64,000 nt of DNA from Palsa-1248 sp963737835 (lineage in GTDB: Bacteria; Gemmatimonadota; Gemmatimonadetes; Gemmatimonadales; Gemmatimonadaceae). Location of the stretch: NCBI GenBank assembly GCA_963737835.1, contig CAVTUH010000001.1, forward strand, positions 620,001-684,000, read 5' to 3'. The notes below the pieces were generated by a model that saw nothing but the letters and a program-made list of their open reading frames with translations, was not told where the DNA came from and did no database searches. The position numbers and the translations under genes were made by a program. Positions within the stretch are counted from its first letter, which is position 1; each line of letters begins with the position of its first letter. Positions 16,755-25,198 of the stretch are shown here, in pieces.

Positions 16755-17350
16755 AGCGCTTTCAGGTGGCGCTCGCTGGCGTATTCACCTTCTTTGCGAG
16801 TGCGTGCATGCCCAACGGACCGCCGTCGAGCTACCGCGTCCTCGGGGCGACAGCCGGGCCCCTGCGCGCGGCGTTCAATGCTGATGTCGGGAAGGTCCGC
16901 ATCATCATGCTGGTTGCGCCAACGTGAGGCGAGTGTCTTCGGGGCGCCTCCGGAGTCGAGCAGGTCCTGCTCGCCAAGCAACCAGATCCGCGTCTTGCCG
17001 CGTTCGTCGTATGGGTGCCCAAGCTGTTGGGCGAGGAGTCGGACGTCCCCACCGCCACGCGTTTCGTCCCCGACGCGCGCGCGCAGCAGTTCTGGGATGA
17101 TTCAGCGGTGCTCGTTCACCAGTACGACACCGTTCTCACACTGGGCCAGGACGCCTGGGACCTGTACATGATCTATGGCCCGCAGGCGCGATGGGATGGT
17201 GCACTGCCGCCGGCGCCGGACTTCTGGATGCACCAACTGCATCTCCCGCGGCGACCTGGCCTCTCGGGCTCGTTTCTCGACGCCAGCGCGTTCGCGGCGC
17301 GCGCCGATTCGGCGCTGCGAACCATCCCCGAACGGGGCTTCGCCCCGTAG
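16751..17350 (+). CDS. selenocysteine-containing thioredoxin-like lipoprotein (in-frame UGA)
   Basis: From ATG 16751 to TAG 17348-17350 the frame has 199 codons, interrupted only by TGA at 16925-16927 (codon 59). Both sides of that TGA belong together. Before it is a lipoprotein signal (VALAGVFTFFASAC) and a beta strand, KVRIIMLVAPT. After it come GECLRGASGVEQVLLAKQ, LAAFVVWVPKLL, VPDARAQQFWDD, WDLYMIYGPQARWDG and FWMHQL. The TGA forms UxxC (PT-Sec-GEC) exactly where a thioredoxin fold carries its redox motif, after a strand and before a helix. A SECIS-like hairpin follows. It overlaps the merT remnant by 4 bases. I infer a periplasmic redox protein; if UGA is stop, only a 58-residue stub is made. 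Confidence 0.8.
16937..16955 (+). promoter_or_regulatory. bacterial SECIS-like hairpin
   Basis: Beginning 10 bases after the in-frame TGA: stem CTTCGG (16937-16942) with CCGGAG (16950-16955), one G-U pair, and a 7-base loop GGCGCCT that opens with two guanines 16 bases from the TGA. Loop distance and a leading G are the published features of bacterial SECIS elements read by SelB. A second hairpin, CGAGCAG-GTC-CTGCTCG, lies just downstream (16958-16974) and is an alternative. Confidence 0.6.
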
Positions 17351-17384
17351 AGAGGAGAAAGGAGAAAGGAGAGAGGAGACGAGC
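17351..17384 (+). repeat. GA-rich short-word repeat
   Basis: Tandem variants of GGAGAAA / GAGAGGAG directly after the stop of the selenoprotein-like gene. No gene is seen between here and 17474. Confidence 0.7.
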
Positions 17385-17473
17385 TGCACAAAGGCGGGTC
17401 GGCTGAGGTCGCCGCTCTATGGATGAGTCGACGTGAGGCGTCGTCTCGCGTCACCAACGGATCGTGCGACCGA

Positions 17474-18368
17474 CTACTGGCTACCGGCTTCCTTTCTGAT
17501 GCGAACGTCGCCATCCCCGGTCGTGATGCTCAATCGCGTGGGACCGCCCCCGCCGATTGCGGCGTGGATGTGCGGCGCGTGGAGCCGACCCTGGACCTCC
17601 AGGGGGAAATCACTCTCGATCTGCCCGTCCCCGGTATTGACGTCGAGCTCCGCGGAAATTGATGCTGGCAGATAGAGCGTGACCGGCCCATCCCCCGTGC
17701 TGAAATGCATGTCCTGGGGGTGGGAAAGAGAATGACATGTGCACTTCAATCGCGCCGTCGCCCGTGGACGCCTCGACCGGACCATCCGTGGTCGCAACTG
17801 ACACCCGGCCATCGCCACTCGACGCGTGCACTGGCCCGGTGGTCTCGTCGACCGTGATGTCACCATCGCCCGTCGAAGCGGAGACCTCCGCACCGGCGCC
17901 GCGCACGTTGACGTCGCCGTCCCCGGTGCCGAGCGTGATCCGGATGCCTGCCGGCACCTGGATGGTGAAGTCGGCGGACGGGCTCGAGTCCCAGCGGTGG
18001 TGGTGCGTGTGCTCGTGCACGCCGTCGGTGCTGCATGAACCCTCGTCCGCCTCGTAGGCGCACACCGTGACGTTGTCACCGTCTTGTAACCGCTCGAACG
18101 CGAGCGGTCCCTCGGTCCAGCGCCCGTCGTCGTGATGATGGTCGTAGCGGGGGCGTCGTTGGCCATGGACGACCACCTGGTCACCGCTGGCCCGCGAGAC
18201 GGTGATCGCCCCGTCGGTGCCAAAAACACGGAGGGTGGCCCCCGATGGCAGGCGGCCGGTCCAATCAAAGGTGTCGGCTCTGGCCACCTGCGCCTGGGCG
18301 CCCGACGACGCGACGGTCGTGAGACCGGCGAAGACAGCGCCTTGAAGGATCCGCCCGTAACTGTTCAC
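17474..18368 (-). pseudogene. DUF4097-type secreted beta-repeat protein, frameshifted
   Basis: It starts with GTG at 18368 (GGAG upstream) and a signal peptide ending SSGAQAQ. A repeating beta-helix-like pattern with units such as GTGDGDVNVRG, ASTGDGDITVDE, ASSGDGRVSVAT and ASTGDGAIEVH follows, the typical DUF4097 adhesin-like repeat. At about 17715-17735, in a TGGGGGTGGG run on the plus strand, the frame breaks. The repeat resumes one frame over with FSTGDGPVTLYLPASISAEL and ends SITTGDGDVRIRKEAGSQ at 17474. One inserted or missing base in the G run explains it, as a sequencing error or a real inactivation. A histidine-rich loop (HEHTHHHRW) near residue 120 is unusual. Confidence 0.75.
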
Positions 18369-18668
18369 CCAAACGCTCCGTTCAAGGGGGTCAACGCTTT
18401 GACAGTTGCGAGGGGCGTAGGGTTGAAGGCGCGTTGGGCGGCTCGTCGACCCGTTCGGTCACCATTGGGAAATTGGGAAGCCGTTGCGCGCTTCGGCGTC
18501 AGCGTCAGAACTCTCCCTCGGTGGGATCGAGAGTCGGTTCGACGGGGGACGCATGGTGCTGGCCGATTCGGTTTTGTTACGCGTCGTCGCCTCCATCAGG
18601 CGGCGACGGCATTCATGTTAATGGGACAGGACGGCGGCAGCCTTCCCCTCCCTCCAGGGCCCCATTCC
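18369..18668. other. intergenic between DUF4097 gene and serine hydrolase
   Basis: About 300 bases. The frame of the following hydrolase is open through it, but the translation lacks any signal or domain. A TTGACA at 18399-18404 has no good -10 at standard spacing. I see nothing else. Confidence 0.35.
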
Positions 18669-19913
18669 ATGCTCAGCGCTGCATGGCTGGCCACTCGTGT
18701 TGAGCGTCTGAAGGGTGCATGGCGCCGCATCCTGTTGTGCGGCGCCGCCACGACTGGCCTGGGGCTGCCGCCGAGCGTGGCACGTGGGCCCGCGCGCGAT
18801 GCCGATACGACCGCGCCGCTGGCGGCGCTCATCCGCGCGCTCGACAGTCTCGTCACGGACCGCGCCAATACCGGTCGCTTCTCCGGTGTCATCCTCATCG
18901 GGCGGATCGGTCCCCAAGCGCCACCTGGTGGCACGCCTCTCTTCCTCCAGGCCTACGGGCTTGCCGACCGCGATGCCCGCGTTCCCAACGACCCCAACAC
19001 GCGCTTCATCACGGCGTCCACCGCCAAGGCGTTCACGGCGGTCGCGGTCGCACAGCTCCTCCACCAGCACGTGCTCGCTGCCAATGCGCCGGTATCAGAG
19101 TATCTGCCCGATAGCGTCTTCCCGTTGGAACGCGGCCGCCATATCACCGTCCAGTCACTCCTCACCCACACTGCGGGGTTGCCAGACGTTGTGACGAGCC
19201 GTCTGTTCCGCTCCGACCCCACGCGGTTTGCGCGGCTTGACGACGTGATCCCGCTCGTGCGCGATACGCCACCTGTGGGCGACGTCGGGACCTTTCACTA
19301 CGGCGACGGTGACTACGTCCTCCTAGGCGCCATCATCGAGCGCACCACCCGGCAGTCATTCGCGGCGTTCCTGCGTGACCACGTGTTCCTACCCGCAGGG
19401 ATGATGGGCTCAGGATTCGACATCTGGCCCCGACCGCCGGATCTGGCGCACGGCTATACCACTCGGCGCATCGAGAATCCGACCGACCACCGCAGCACTC
19501 CGCCCTCACCGTCCGACTCGACACCCGCACTGCATCGCAACGACGGGATCCTGCCGCACGTCGGCATCCCTGGAGCCGTCGCCTATACGACGGCGCCCGA
19601 TCTCATGCGCTTCGCCGACGCGCTGTTGCGGCACACGCTGCTCGACGCCGCCTCGGTCAATGAGCTATGGACCGGCCGCGTCGACACGCAACAGTCAGGT
19701 CCGAACCGGCAGTACGCCTACGGATTCTTCGTCGGGCCCGACAGCACGGTGCGTCTGGTCAACCACGGAGGCACGGGCCCGGGGATCGACAACGCGTTCG
19801 ACATCTACCCCGACCGCGGTTACGTCGTTGTCATCCTCGCCAACCTCGACCCGCCCGCCGCACAGGATCTTCGTGCCGTTGCCCGGAACGCGTTCGCCAG
19901 GTTGGACCCGTGA
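18669..19913 (+). CDS. serine hydrolase of the class C beta-lactamase / penicillin-binding fold
   Basis: A protein of about 414 residues. All three active-site motifs of the family are visible: the SxxK motif in FITASTAKAFTAVAVA (nucleophile serine and general-base lysine), the YxN-equivalent tyrosine in FHYGDGDYVLLG, and the HxG motif in VNHGGTGPG. A hydrophobic N-terminal segment (RILLCGAATTGLGLPP) probably is a signal for export. Such enzymes hydrolyse D-Ala peptides, esters or lactams; the substrate cannot be told. The start is uncertain: ATG 18669 gives a basic region before the hydrophobic stretch, while ATG at 18615 or 18621 would add 16-18 residues. Confidence 0.85.
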   Translation: MLSAAWLATRVERLKGAWRRILLCGAATTGLGLPPSVARGPARDADTTAPLAALIRALDSLVTDRANTGRFSGVILIGRIGPQAPPGGTPLFLQAYGLADRDARVPNDPNTRFITASTAKAFTAVAVAQLLHQHVLAANAPVSEYLPDSVFPLERGRHITVQSLLTHTAGLPDVVTSRLFRSDPTRFARLDDVIPLVRDTPPVGDVGTFHYGDGDYVLLGAIIERTTRQSFAAFLRDHVFLPAGMMGSGFDIWPRPPDLAHGYTTRRIENPTDHRSTPPSPSDSTPALHRNDGILPHVGIPGAVAYTTAPDLMRFADALLRHTLLDAASVNELWTGRVDTQQSGPNRQYAYGFFVGPDSTVRLVNHGGTGPGIDNAFDIYPDRGYVVVILANLDPPAAQDLRAVARNAFARLDP

Positions 19914-20000
19914 AGACGCCCCAACCAAACGGGAGGATTTCCTGACTCCTCCTGCACCGCGTGCTGCACTCAGGCAGCACCCTGCCCGGCAGCGGAGAAG

Positions 20001-20035
20001 GAAAAAGCCCGTAACCAGTTAAGGGTTACGGGCTT
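20001..20035 (-). terminator. intrinsic terminator of tRNA-Gly
   Basis: On the minus strand AAGCCCGTAACC pairs with GGTTACGGGCTT (20024-20035 with 20005-20016), loop of 7, followed by TTTC. It lies 8 bases beyond the tRNA 3' end. Confidence 0.85.
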
Positions 20036-20042
20036 ATCTGAG

Positions 20043-20115
20043 AGCGGGAAACGGGACTCGAACCCGCGACCCCAACCTTGGCAAGGTTGTGCTCTACCAA
20101 CTGAGCTATTCCCGC
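20043..20115 (-). tRNA. tRNA-Gly (anticodon GCC)
   Basis: Minus strand from 20115: acceptor GCGGGAA, D-arm AGCTCAGTTGGTAGAGC, anticodon stem ACCTT-GCC-AAGGT, T-arm GGGTTCGAACCC, acceptor TTCCCGC with discriminator T; 73 bases, CCA not encoded. It has its own promoter and terminator. Confidence 0.97.
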
Positions 20116-20135
20116 ACAACGTACCGTGCGACTCT

Positions 20136-20164
20136 AGTATACCCGGCCCACCGGACCCCATCAA
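20136..20164 (-). promoter_or_regulatory. promoter of tRNA-Gly
   Basis: On the minus strand TTGATG (complement of 20159-20164), a 17-base spacer, TATACT (complement of 20136-20141). Initiation would fall about 13 bases before the tRNA. Confidence 0.75.
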
Positions 20165-20212
20165 GCCGAGCCGCGCGGGCGCGAAAGCGCTTGAGTAAGT
20201 AGACCTGCAGAG

Positions 20213-20272
20213 AGTAGAAAGTAGACTAAGCGGTCCTTGTCTACTTTCTACTTTCTGTGCTTCTACTTTCTC
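20213..20272. repeat. inverted array of AGTAGAAAGTAGAC words
   Basis: AGTAGAAAGTAGAC at 20213-20226 and its exact complement at 20239-20252, followed by more TTCTACTTTCT copies to 20272. The short-word composition differs from the surroundings. It lies just beyond the 3' end of galK and could act as its terminator. Confidence 0.8.
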
Positions 20273-20290
20273 GGCCGCGAAGCGGCCGCC

Positions 20291-21430
20291 CTACACCACC
20301 GACGGTCCGCCAGCGGCGTGCGTCACCCATGCACGCGCGCCGTGCTCGAACCGGCGGCTGTAGTCCGTCAAGAGGAGCGGCGCCGCAGCCCGTAACGCGT
20401 CCTCATCACCAACCGCAATCGCGCACCCGCCCCATCCCGCGCCAGTGAGCCGCGCACCCCGCACGCCGGGGCAGCGCATCGCGTGATCGACGAACCAGTC
20501 CAGCTCGGGCGTCGAGCATTCGAAGTCGTCGCGCAGCGATCGGTGCGACGCGGACAACAGGGCACCGGGGATCGGCATCCCATCCCGCAGCGCTGCGACG
20601 ACCGCGCGGACACGTTCGTTCTCGGTCACGACGTGGCGCGCGCGCCGATCGATCGGAGCCGGGAGCGTGGCGGCATCCAGCATCTGGGTCGTCGCGGCAG
20701 CAAGTCGTGGTAGCTCGGGATAGGCGCGCCTGAGGAGCGCGAGCGCCTTCGCGCACTCGGCACGGCGTTGTGCATAAGCCGATCCGCGCAACGCGCGCGA
20801 GACGCCGGTGTCGAAGATGAGCACCGGATCCGTCATGCGGACATGCGACGATTGCGCGCGGTCGCACTCGAGGTGCAATGCCTCTCCCTCACGCGCGAGG
20901 GCGATCGCAAACTGATCCATGATGCCGCACGGCATGCCCACGAACTCCACCTCGGCCCGCCAAGCCGTCATCGCGATCGCTTCGTCCGACATCTCTTCTG
21001 AGCCTAGCTCCAGGAGCGCCCACCCCGACGCGACCTCCAGCGCCGCAGATGATGAGAGGCCCGCACCAGTGGGGATCTCGCTCCAGATCGCGACATCAGC
21101 GGCTACGGGCGCCCGGCCCGCCAGGCGCAGCTCGAGCGCCACGCCGGCGACGTAGTCCCACCAGGCGCCGGAGCGCTCGGGCGATACCGCGTCGAACGAG
21201 CCGCGCTCCGCGCGTCCTGCAGAGACGACCCGTGAGCGCGTGCCGGCGCACGCGCGCGCCGCGACATACGTGCGTTGCTGGATCGCAATTGGCAACGCCT
21301 CGCCCCCGTTATAGTCCGTGTGCTCGCCGATCAGATTGACGCGGCCTCCCGCCGACGCGACCACCGTCGGTTCGCCGCCGAAATGGTGGTCGAAGAGGGC
21401 GTAGACCTGAGAGTCCGTCGCGACGGTCAT
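20291..21430 (-). CDS. galK: galactokinase
   Basis: A 379-residue GHMP kinase. The galactokinase signature GRVNLIGEHTDYNGG lies near residues 28-43. The ATP-binding motif IPTGAGLSSSAALEVASG is at about 120-138. The third GHMP motif GARLTGAGWGGCAIA comes near the C-terminus. The enzyme phosphorylates D-galactose to galactose-1-phosphate, the first step of the Leloir pathway. No galT or galE is in the window. It starts 28 bases after a glycosidase-like gene on the same strand, which suggests a pair that releases and then phosphorylates a sugar. Confidence 0.95.
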   Translation of the reverse strand: MTVATDSQVYALFDHHFGGEPTVVASAGGRVNLIGEHTDYNGGEALPIAIQQRTYVAARACAGTRSRVVSAGRAERGSFDAVSPERSGAWWDYVAGVALELRLAGRAPVAADVAIWSEIPTGAGLSSSAALEVASGWALLELGSEEMSDEAIAMTAWRAEVEFVGMPCGIMDQFAIALAREGEALHLECDRAQSSHVRMTDPVLIFDTGVSRALRGSAYAQRRAECAKALALLRRAYPELPRLAAATTQMLDAATLPAPIDRRARHVVTENERVRAVVAALRDGMPIPGALLSASHRSLRDDFECSTPELDWFVDHAMRCPGVRGARLTGAGWGGCAIAVGDEDALRAAAPLLLTDYSRRFEHGARAWVTHAAGGPSVV

Positions 21431-21458
21431 GACGGCGAGAGCGGTTCCAGCCCCACCC

Positions 21459-23378
21459 TCACGGCGTCACTCCCAGCGCATGGACCGCGTACCAAGTCGC
21501 GTACGCGAGTAGTCCGGAGAGCGACGCGTCGGCGCCGTTGGCGACCGCGCGACCGTCCGCATCGAGTAGCTCGGCTGCAAGCCCGTTGTCGAGCGGCGCT
21601 TGCCGCAACCACGCCAGCGCGGATCCCGCGTCCGGCCCGACGAGCCGCGCGCACTGACGCGCGAGCGCGATCGGATCTCCCTCCGCCTCGCAGTTCGCGG
21701 CGAGACCCTTGACCGTTCGCCGATACACCGAGTCCTGCCGATCGACCGCCTCATAGAGCGGCAGCCACAGCACCGACCCCACTGCGTCGTCCCGCCGACC
21801 GGACTCACCGTGCAGATCGGTCACGGACATGAGTTGCGGCTTCCCTTCGCGATCGACCGTGAAGTGCCGCAGCAACGCCGCCCGAACGGCGCTCGGATCC
21901 TCGACGTCCTTGGCTGTCTCCGCGTCGAGGGTCCGTCGGAATACATCCAGCGCGAGCGCGGCGACCGCGTTGGCATGGATGGTATACGGCAGGGGCACCG
22001 GTGCGCCCGAGGGGTAGACCTCACTCTCGTACAGCGGTACGTCGCGGTGGCGGCGCGCCGACAGATCGTCCGAGCTCGCGTACAGCGTGTCCGCGAGTGC
22101 CGGCTCCTCGACGATCTGATCATCACCGGTTTCCCTGATATAGCGCTCGGTCGCCCACGCAAAGGACGCGACGCCCTCGATCGAGAAGCCGGGCTCGAAG
22201 AGGGCGCCGTCAATGTAATGCACGCCGCGCCCGGGTGCGACACCATGGATCTCACACGCTCGGATGATCAGCTCGCGAGCCAGGCCTGGGTCCGCGAGCT
22301 GCACCGCCGGCACGGTCCACGTGAGCGCGTCCCAGTCGCGAACCGTGACACCCCGACCATTCCATGGCGCGCGCGACCGCATCAAATAGAACCGGGCGTC
22401 ATCGATCGCCCGTGCCGTCGCGTAAAAGTACGCGAAGAGCAGGTTACGATTGACCATGCGATCCAGCGCCGCGCTCCCCGTGCTCTGCTCCAGTGTGCGC
22501 AGGGCTTCGCCCGTGGCCGAGAGGAGTGAGCGCCAGCCTCGTCGCTTCATCGCGAGCACCGTCGCTGCGGCGCCATCGCGCTCCGGCGCCGCGGCTATGT
22601 AGAACGCGACCTGCATCGTGGTGCCAGGCTGCACGGCCGCAGCGCTGCGCAGCGTGAAGCGGGGCACACCCTCAGCGGTGTCGATCGTGACCGCCACGCC
22701 ATCATCGGCGGCGATCGCCAGCGCGGCGGTCCCGGGAAGTCCGGCGCCATCCAACAGCACTGCGTCGCCGACACACCGAGTCGCCCGGTGTGCGTCGCCA
22801 AACGTGCGCGCGGTCCGAACACGTGCCTGTCGATGGCCGAGCGCTCCCTCCAGCGTGATAGACACCTCGGCGCTCTCGCCGTTGCGATTCTCGAGAGTGA
22901 TCACGTAGATGGCGCCGGGGACGTCCGCATCGCGACCGACGGGCGCGAAGATCGTGCCGTGGGCGACATACCGCCCTTTGCTCACCGCCGCGGTGAAGGT
23001 CGGGAGCCAACCGTGAATGTGCTCCCAGGCGATGCCTTCGGTCGCCAGCGCGTAGTCCGTGCCGTCGATGGCGATCCGCGGCCGCAACAGGGCTGGCCCA
23101 TGACCGTCGGTGAAATCCGGACCGCCTGCAAACTCGACTGCGGAGCGCGACCCCCGGTGGACAACCCCGACTGCGTGGATAGAACCGTCGGCGGGGTGAA
23201 TGCATGGGACGGCGAACCAGTGGTTGCCGGTGAGCTGCCACGAGACCGAAGGGACCGGCACGACCGGTCCGGGGTACTCGCTCACCGAACCGGCCCCAGG
23301 CGGCGGCGCGACAGGGGGCGTTGTGTTAGCATTGTCGCGGAAGATCGCCTGAGCTGTGCTGTTTATCCATTGCTCCAC
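21459..23378 (-). CDS. putative glycosidase, (alpha/alpha)6 six-hairpin type
   Basis: A 639-residue protein without a clear signal peptide. The first half is beta-rich (GNHWFAVPCIHPADGSIHAVG, GRYVAHGTIFAPVG), like the N-terminal beta-sandwich of amylo-alpha-glucosidase and alpha-mannosidase-type enzymes. The second half is helical with RMVNRNLLFAYFYATARAID, TVRDWDALTWTVPAVQLADP and RYIRETGDDQIVEE, patterns seen in (alpha/alpha)6 toroid glycosidases. The acidic residues in RDWD and ETGDD are candidates for catalysis. The exact GH family is not recognised. Its position just before galK supports a role in using a galactose-containing or related carbohydrate. Confidence 0.6.
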   Translation of the reverse strand: MEQWINSTAQAIFRDNANTTPPVAPPPGAGSVSEYPGPVVPVPSVSWQLTGNHWFAVPCIHPADGSIHAVGVVHRGSRSAVEFAGGPDFTDGHGPALLRPRIAIDGTDYALATEGIAWEHIHGWLPTFTAAVSKGRYVAHGTIFAPVGRDADVPGAIYVITLENRNGESAEVSITLEGALGHRQARVRTARTFGDAHRATRCVGDAVLLDGAGLPGTAALAIAADDGVAVTIDTAEGVPRFTLRSAAAVQPGTTMQVAFYIAAAPERDGAAATVLAMKRRGWRSLLSATGEALRTLEQSTGSAALDRMVNRNLLFAYFYATARAIDDARFYLMRSRAPWNGRGVTVRDWDALTWTVPAVQLADPGLARELIIRACEIHGVAPGRGVHYIDGALFEPGFSIEGVASFAWATERYIRETGDDQIVEEPALADTLYASSDDLSARRHRDVPLYESEVYPSGAPVPLPYTIHANAVAALALDVFRRTLDAETAKDVEDPSAVRAALLRHFTVDREGKPQLMSVTDLHGESGRRDDAVGSVLWLPLYEAVDRQDSVYRRTVKGLAANCEAEGDPIALARQCARLVGPDAGSALAWLRQAPLDNGLAAELLDADGRAVANGADASLSGLLAYATWYAVHALGVTP

Positions 23379-23438
23379 CGTGCCTCGACGTGCCGCTCCC
23401 AGAGCCGCCGAGTCGGTTGTTTACACCCTGGTTAGCCG

Positions 23439-25193
23439 TTGGCCCTCTCGATTCGAAGGACGCGCTCCTACTGCAGTGCGACGCGACACGCGTGCCCGAT
23501 TCCCGCAGTCATGCTGCTCGCTGGCCTCGTGGCCGGCAGCGCTCGCGTGGCCGGGGCACAAGCGGTGTCAGCGATCGATGACGACGCCCTGACCCTCCCA
23601 GGCGGCGTGGTGCGCCTCTCCGGCGCGTTCATCGATACGCGCTACAACTCCCGGTACGGCACCGGCGGCCTGCAACCCCTCGGCACCGACCTGTCGCCGG
23701 ACTCCCTCGGGCCGGCTGAGTTGCCGATCCTTGCGCCGCTCCAGAGCTCCCTTCGCGCGCTGACTCTGGACCCGACGCTCGGCGTCTCCCTCGGCAGCGT
23801 CCAGACCACGTCCAGCGTCCTGATCCAAACGGCTCCGATCGGCCTCGACATCGGCATCACTCACCGGCTGACGCTCCATGCGCTCGTGCCGATCGTGCAC
23901 ACCCACAACGAAATCCTGTTCAATCCCAATCCGGGCGGCAGCACGGGGAACGTGGGTTTCAATCCAGCGCTGTATCTCGCGGCGACGCGCGCCATCGATA
24001 CCATGATGTATGGCCAGTTTGCGCACGCGGCTGCGAGCCTGCAGAGTGCCCTGGCGGCGTGCGCAGCCAACCCCGCGAGCGCGTCCTACTGCCCTTCGCT
24101 CAACGCCCAACGCTCGACGGCGTCCGCCCTGGTTACGCAGAGCAATTCCTTCGCGACGTCGCTCTCGCAGGTGTACGGCGGTGACGGTCGGGCGCCGGCC
24201 CCTGTGGTGCCGATCGGCAGCAGCTCCGCGCTGGCCGCCATCAATCAGCGGATGCAGTCGTTTGCGACTCGCTACGCGCACTTCGACTCCCTGACTGGTG
24301 GCCCGGGCATCTCGAATCAGTTTTATCCGGTCGGCGCTCCACCCCTCGGCCTCGGAGATGCACAGGCCTTGCTGACCACCAATGCCATCGGACTCGCATA
24401 CGACTCGCTGCAGTCCGTCGACCAGTACGGCATCGGTGACATTCAGCTCGGTGCGACCGCGCTGCTCCTGGATTCCTTCCACGGGAGCGACAGCGCGCGT
24501 GTCCACCCGCATGGCTTCAATTACCGGCTCGCGCTCACCGGAACATTTCAACTCGGGACGGGCACGCCCAACTCACCCAATGCGTTGGTCGGAGTCGGGA
24601 CCGGCACGGGGGCAAACGCTGTCGCGCTGCATGCCCAGACCGACGTCCTCGTCGGCTCTCACTTCTGGGCCTCGGTAGTGGTCGGCGGCACGCAGCCGCT
24701 CACCGATCAGGTGTCAGCGCGCATTCCCCTCGGCTTGGGAGACGTATTCGCTCCACTCTTCGCGCGCCAAACGGTGACGCGCTCGCTGGGCCGCGTCCTC
24801 GACTTCACCTTCAACCCGCAATACACGGTCAACTCGTACGTCGGCATCGTGGCCCAGTATCGGTATGTGAACAGGAGCGCAGACAAGTACTCGGGCACGT
24901 TTACTCTCGATTCTGCCGCTACGGGTTTTGGTCCCGTCGTCCTCAACGCCGATCTGCTCGGCGCCGGTACGGCATCGACACAGCAGCTGGTCGGACTCGG
25001 TCTCACCTTCTCGACCGTGGCTGCCGCGACCCGACACGCCTCGCGCCTGCCATTCGACATCACATACTTCCACTTCCAGACGCTCACGGGCTCCGCCGGC
25101 ACGTATGGCTCGCTGCCACGAATCGGAAGCGACGAGGTGCTGATGCGAGTGTACGTGAGGCTGCTGGGGCACGGTGGGGCGTTTAAGCGCTGA
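23439..25193 (+). CDS. outer-membrane beta-barrel-like protein
   Basis: A 584-residue exported protein (signal core VMLLAGLVAG, cleavage near VAGAQA). The mature part has many alternating hydrophobic strands with aromatic residues (HALVPIVHTH, RLALTGTFQL, HFWASVVVGG, VGIVAQYRYV). The C-terminus ends in a strand VLMRVYVRLLGHG rather than a terminal phenylalanine. A central helical insert (about 190-270) holds AAINQRMQSFATRY. The overall shape resembles the transport or DUF-type barrels common in the phylum, but no family is certain. TTG 23439 is the assumed start; ATG 23511 is possible but lacks basic residues before the signal core. It is divergent from the glycosidase gene by 60 bases. Confidence 0.6.
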   Translation: MALSIRRTRSYCSATRHACPIPAVMLLAGLVAGSARVAGAQAVSAIDDDALTLPGGVVRLSGAFIDTRYNSRYGTGGLQPLGTDLSPDSLGPAELPILAPLQSSLRALTLDPTLGVSLGSVQTTSSVLIQTAPIGLDIGITHRLTLHALVPIVHTHNEILFNPNPGGSTGNVGFNPALYLAATRAIDTMMYGQFAHAAASLQSALAACAANPASASYCPSLNAQRSTASALVTQSNSFATSLSQVYGGDGRAPAPVVPIGSSSALAAINQRMQSFATRYAHFDSLTGGPGISNQFYPVGAPPLGLGDAQALLTTNAIGLAYDSLQSVDQYGIGDIQLGATALLLDSFHGSDSARVHPHGFNYRLALTGTFQLGTGTPNSPNALVGVGTGTGANAVALHAQTDVLVGSHFWASVVVGGTQPLTDQVSARIPLGLGDVFAPLFARQTVTRSLGRVLDFTFNPQYTVNSYVGIVAQYRYVNRSADKYSGTFTLDSAATGFGPVVLNADLLGAGTASTQQLVGLGLTFSTVAAATRHASRLPFDITYFHFQTLTGSAGTYGSLPRIGSDEVLMRVYVRLLGHGGAFKR

Positions 25194-25198
25194 ACTAC

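Noticed and set aside
16925..16927. TGA read as the natural stop of a 58-residue lipoprotein, with a separate 111-residue gene starting at 17015
   Set aside because: The frame is continuous through and beyond the TGA, the expected redox motif falls on it, and the second half has no ribosome binding site of its own. Still, this is the main alternative to the selenoprotein call.
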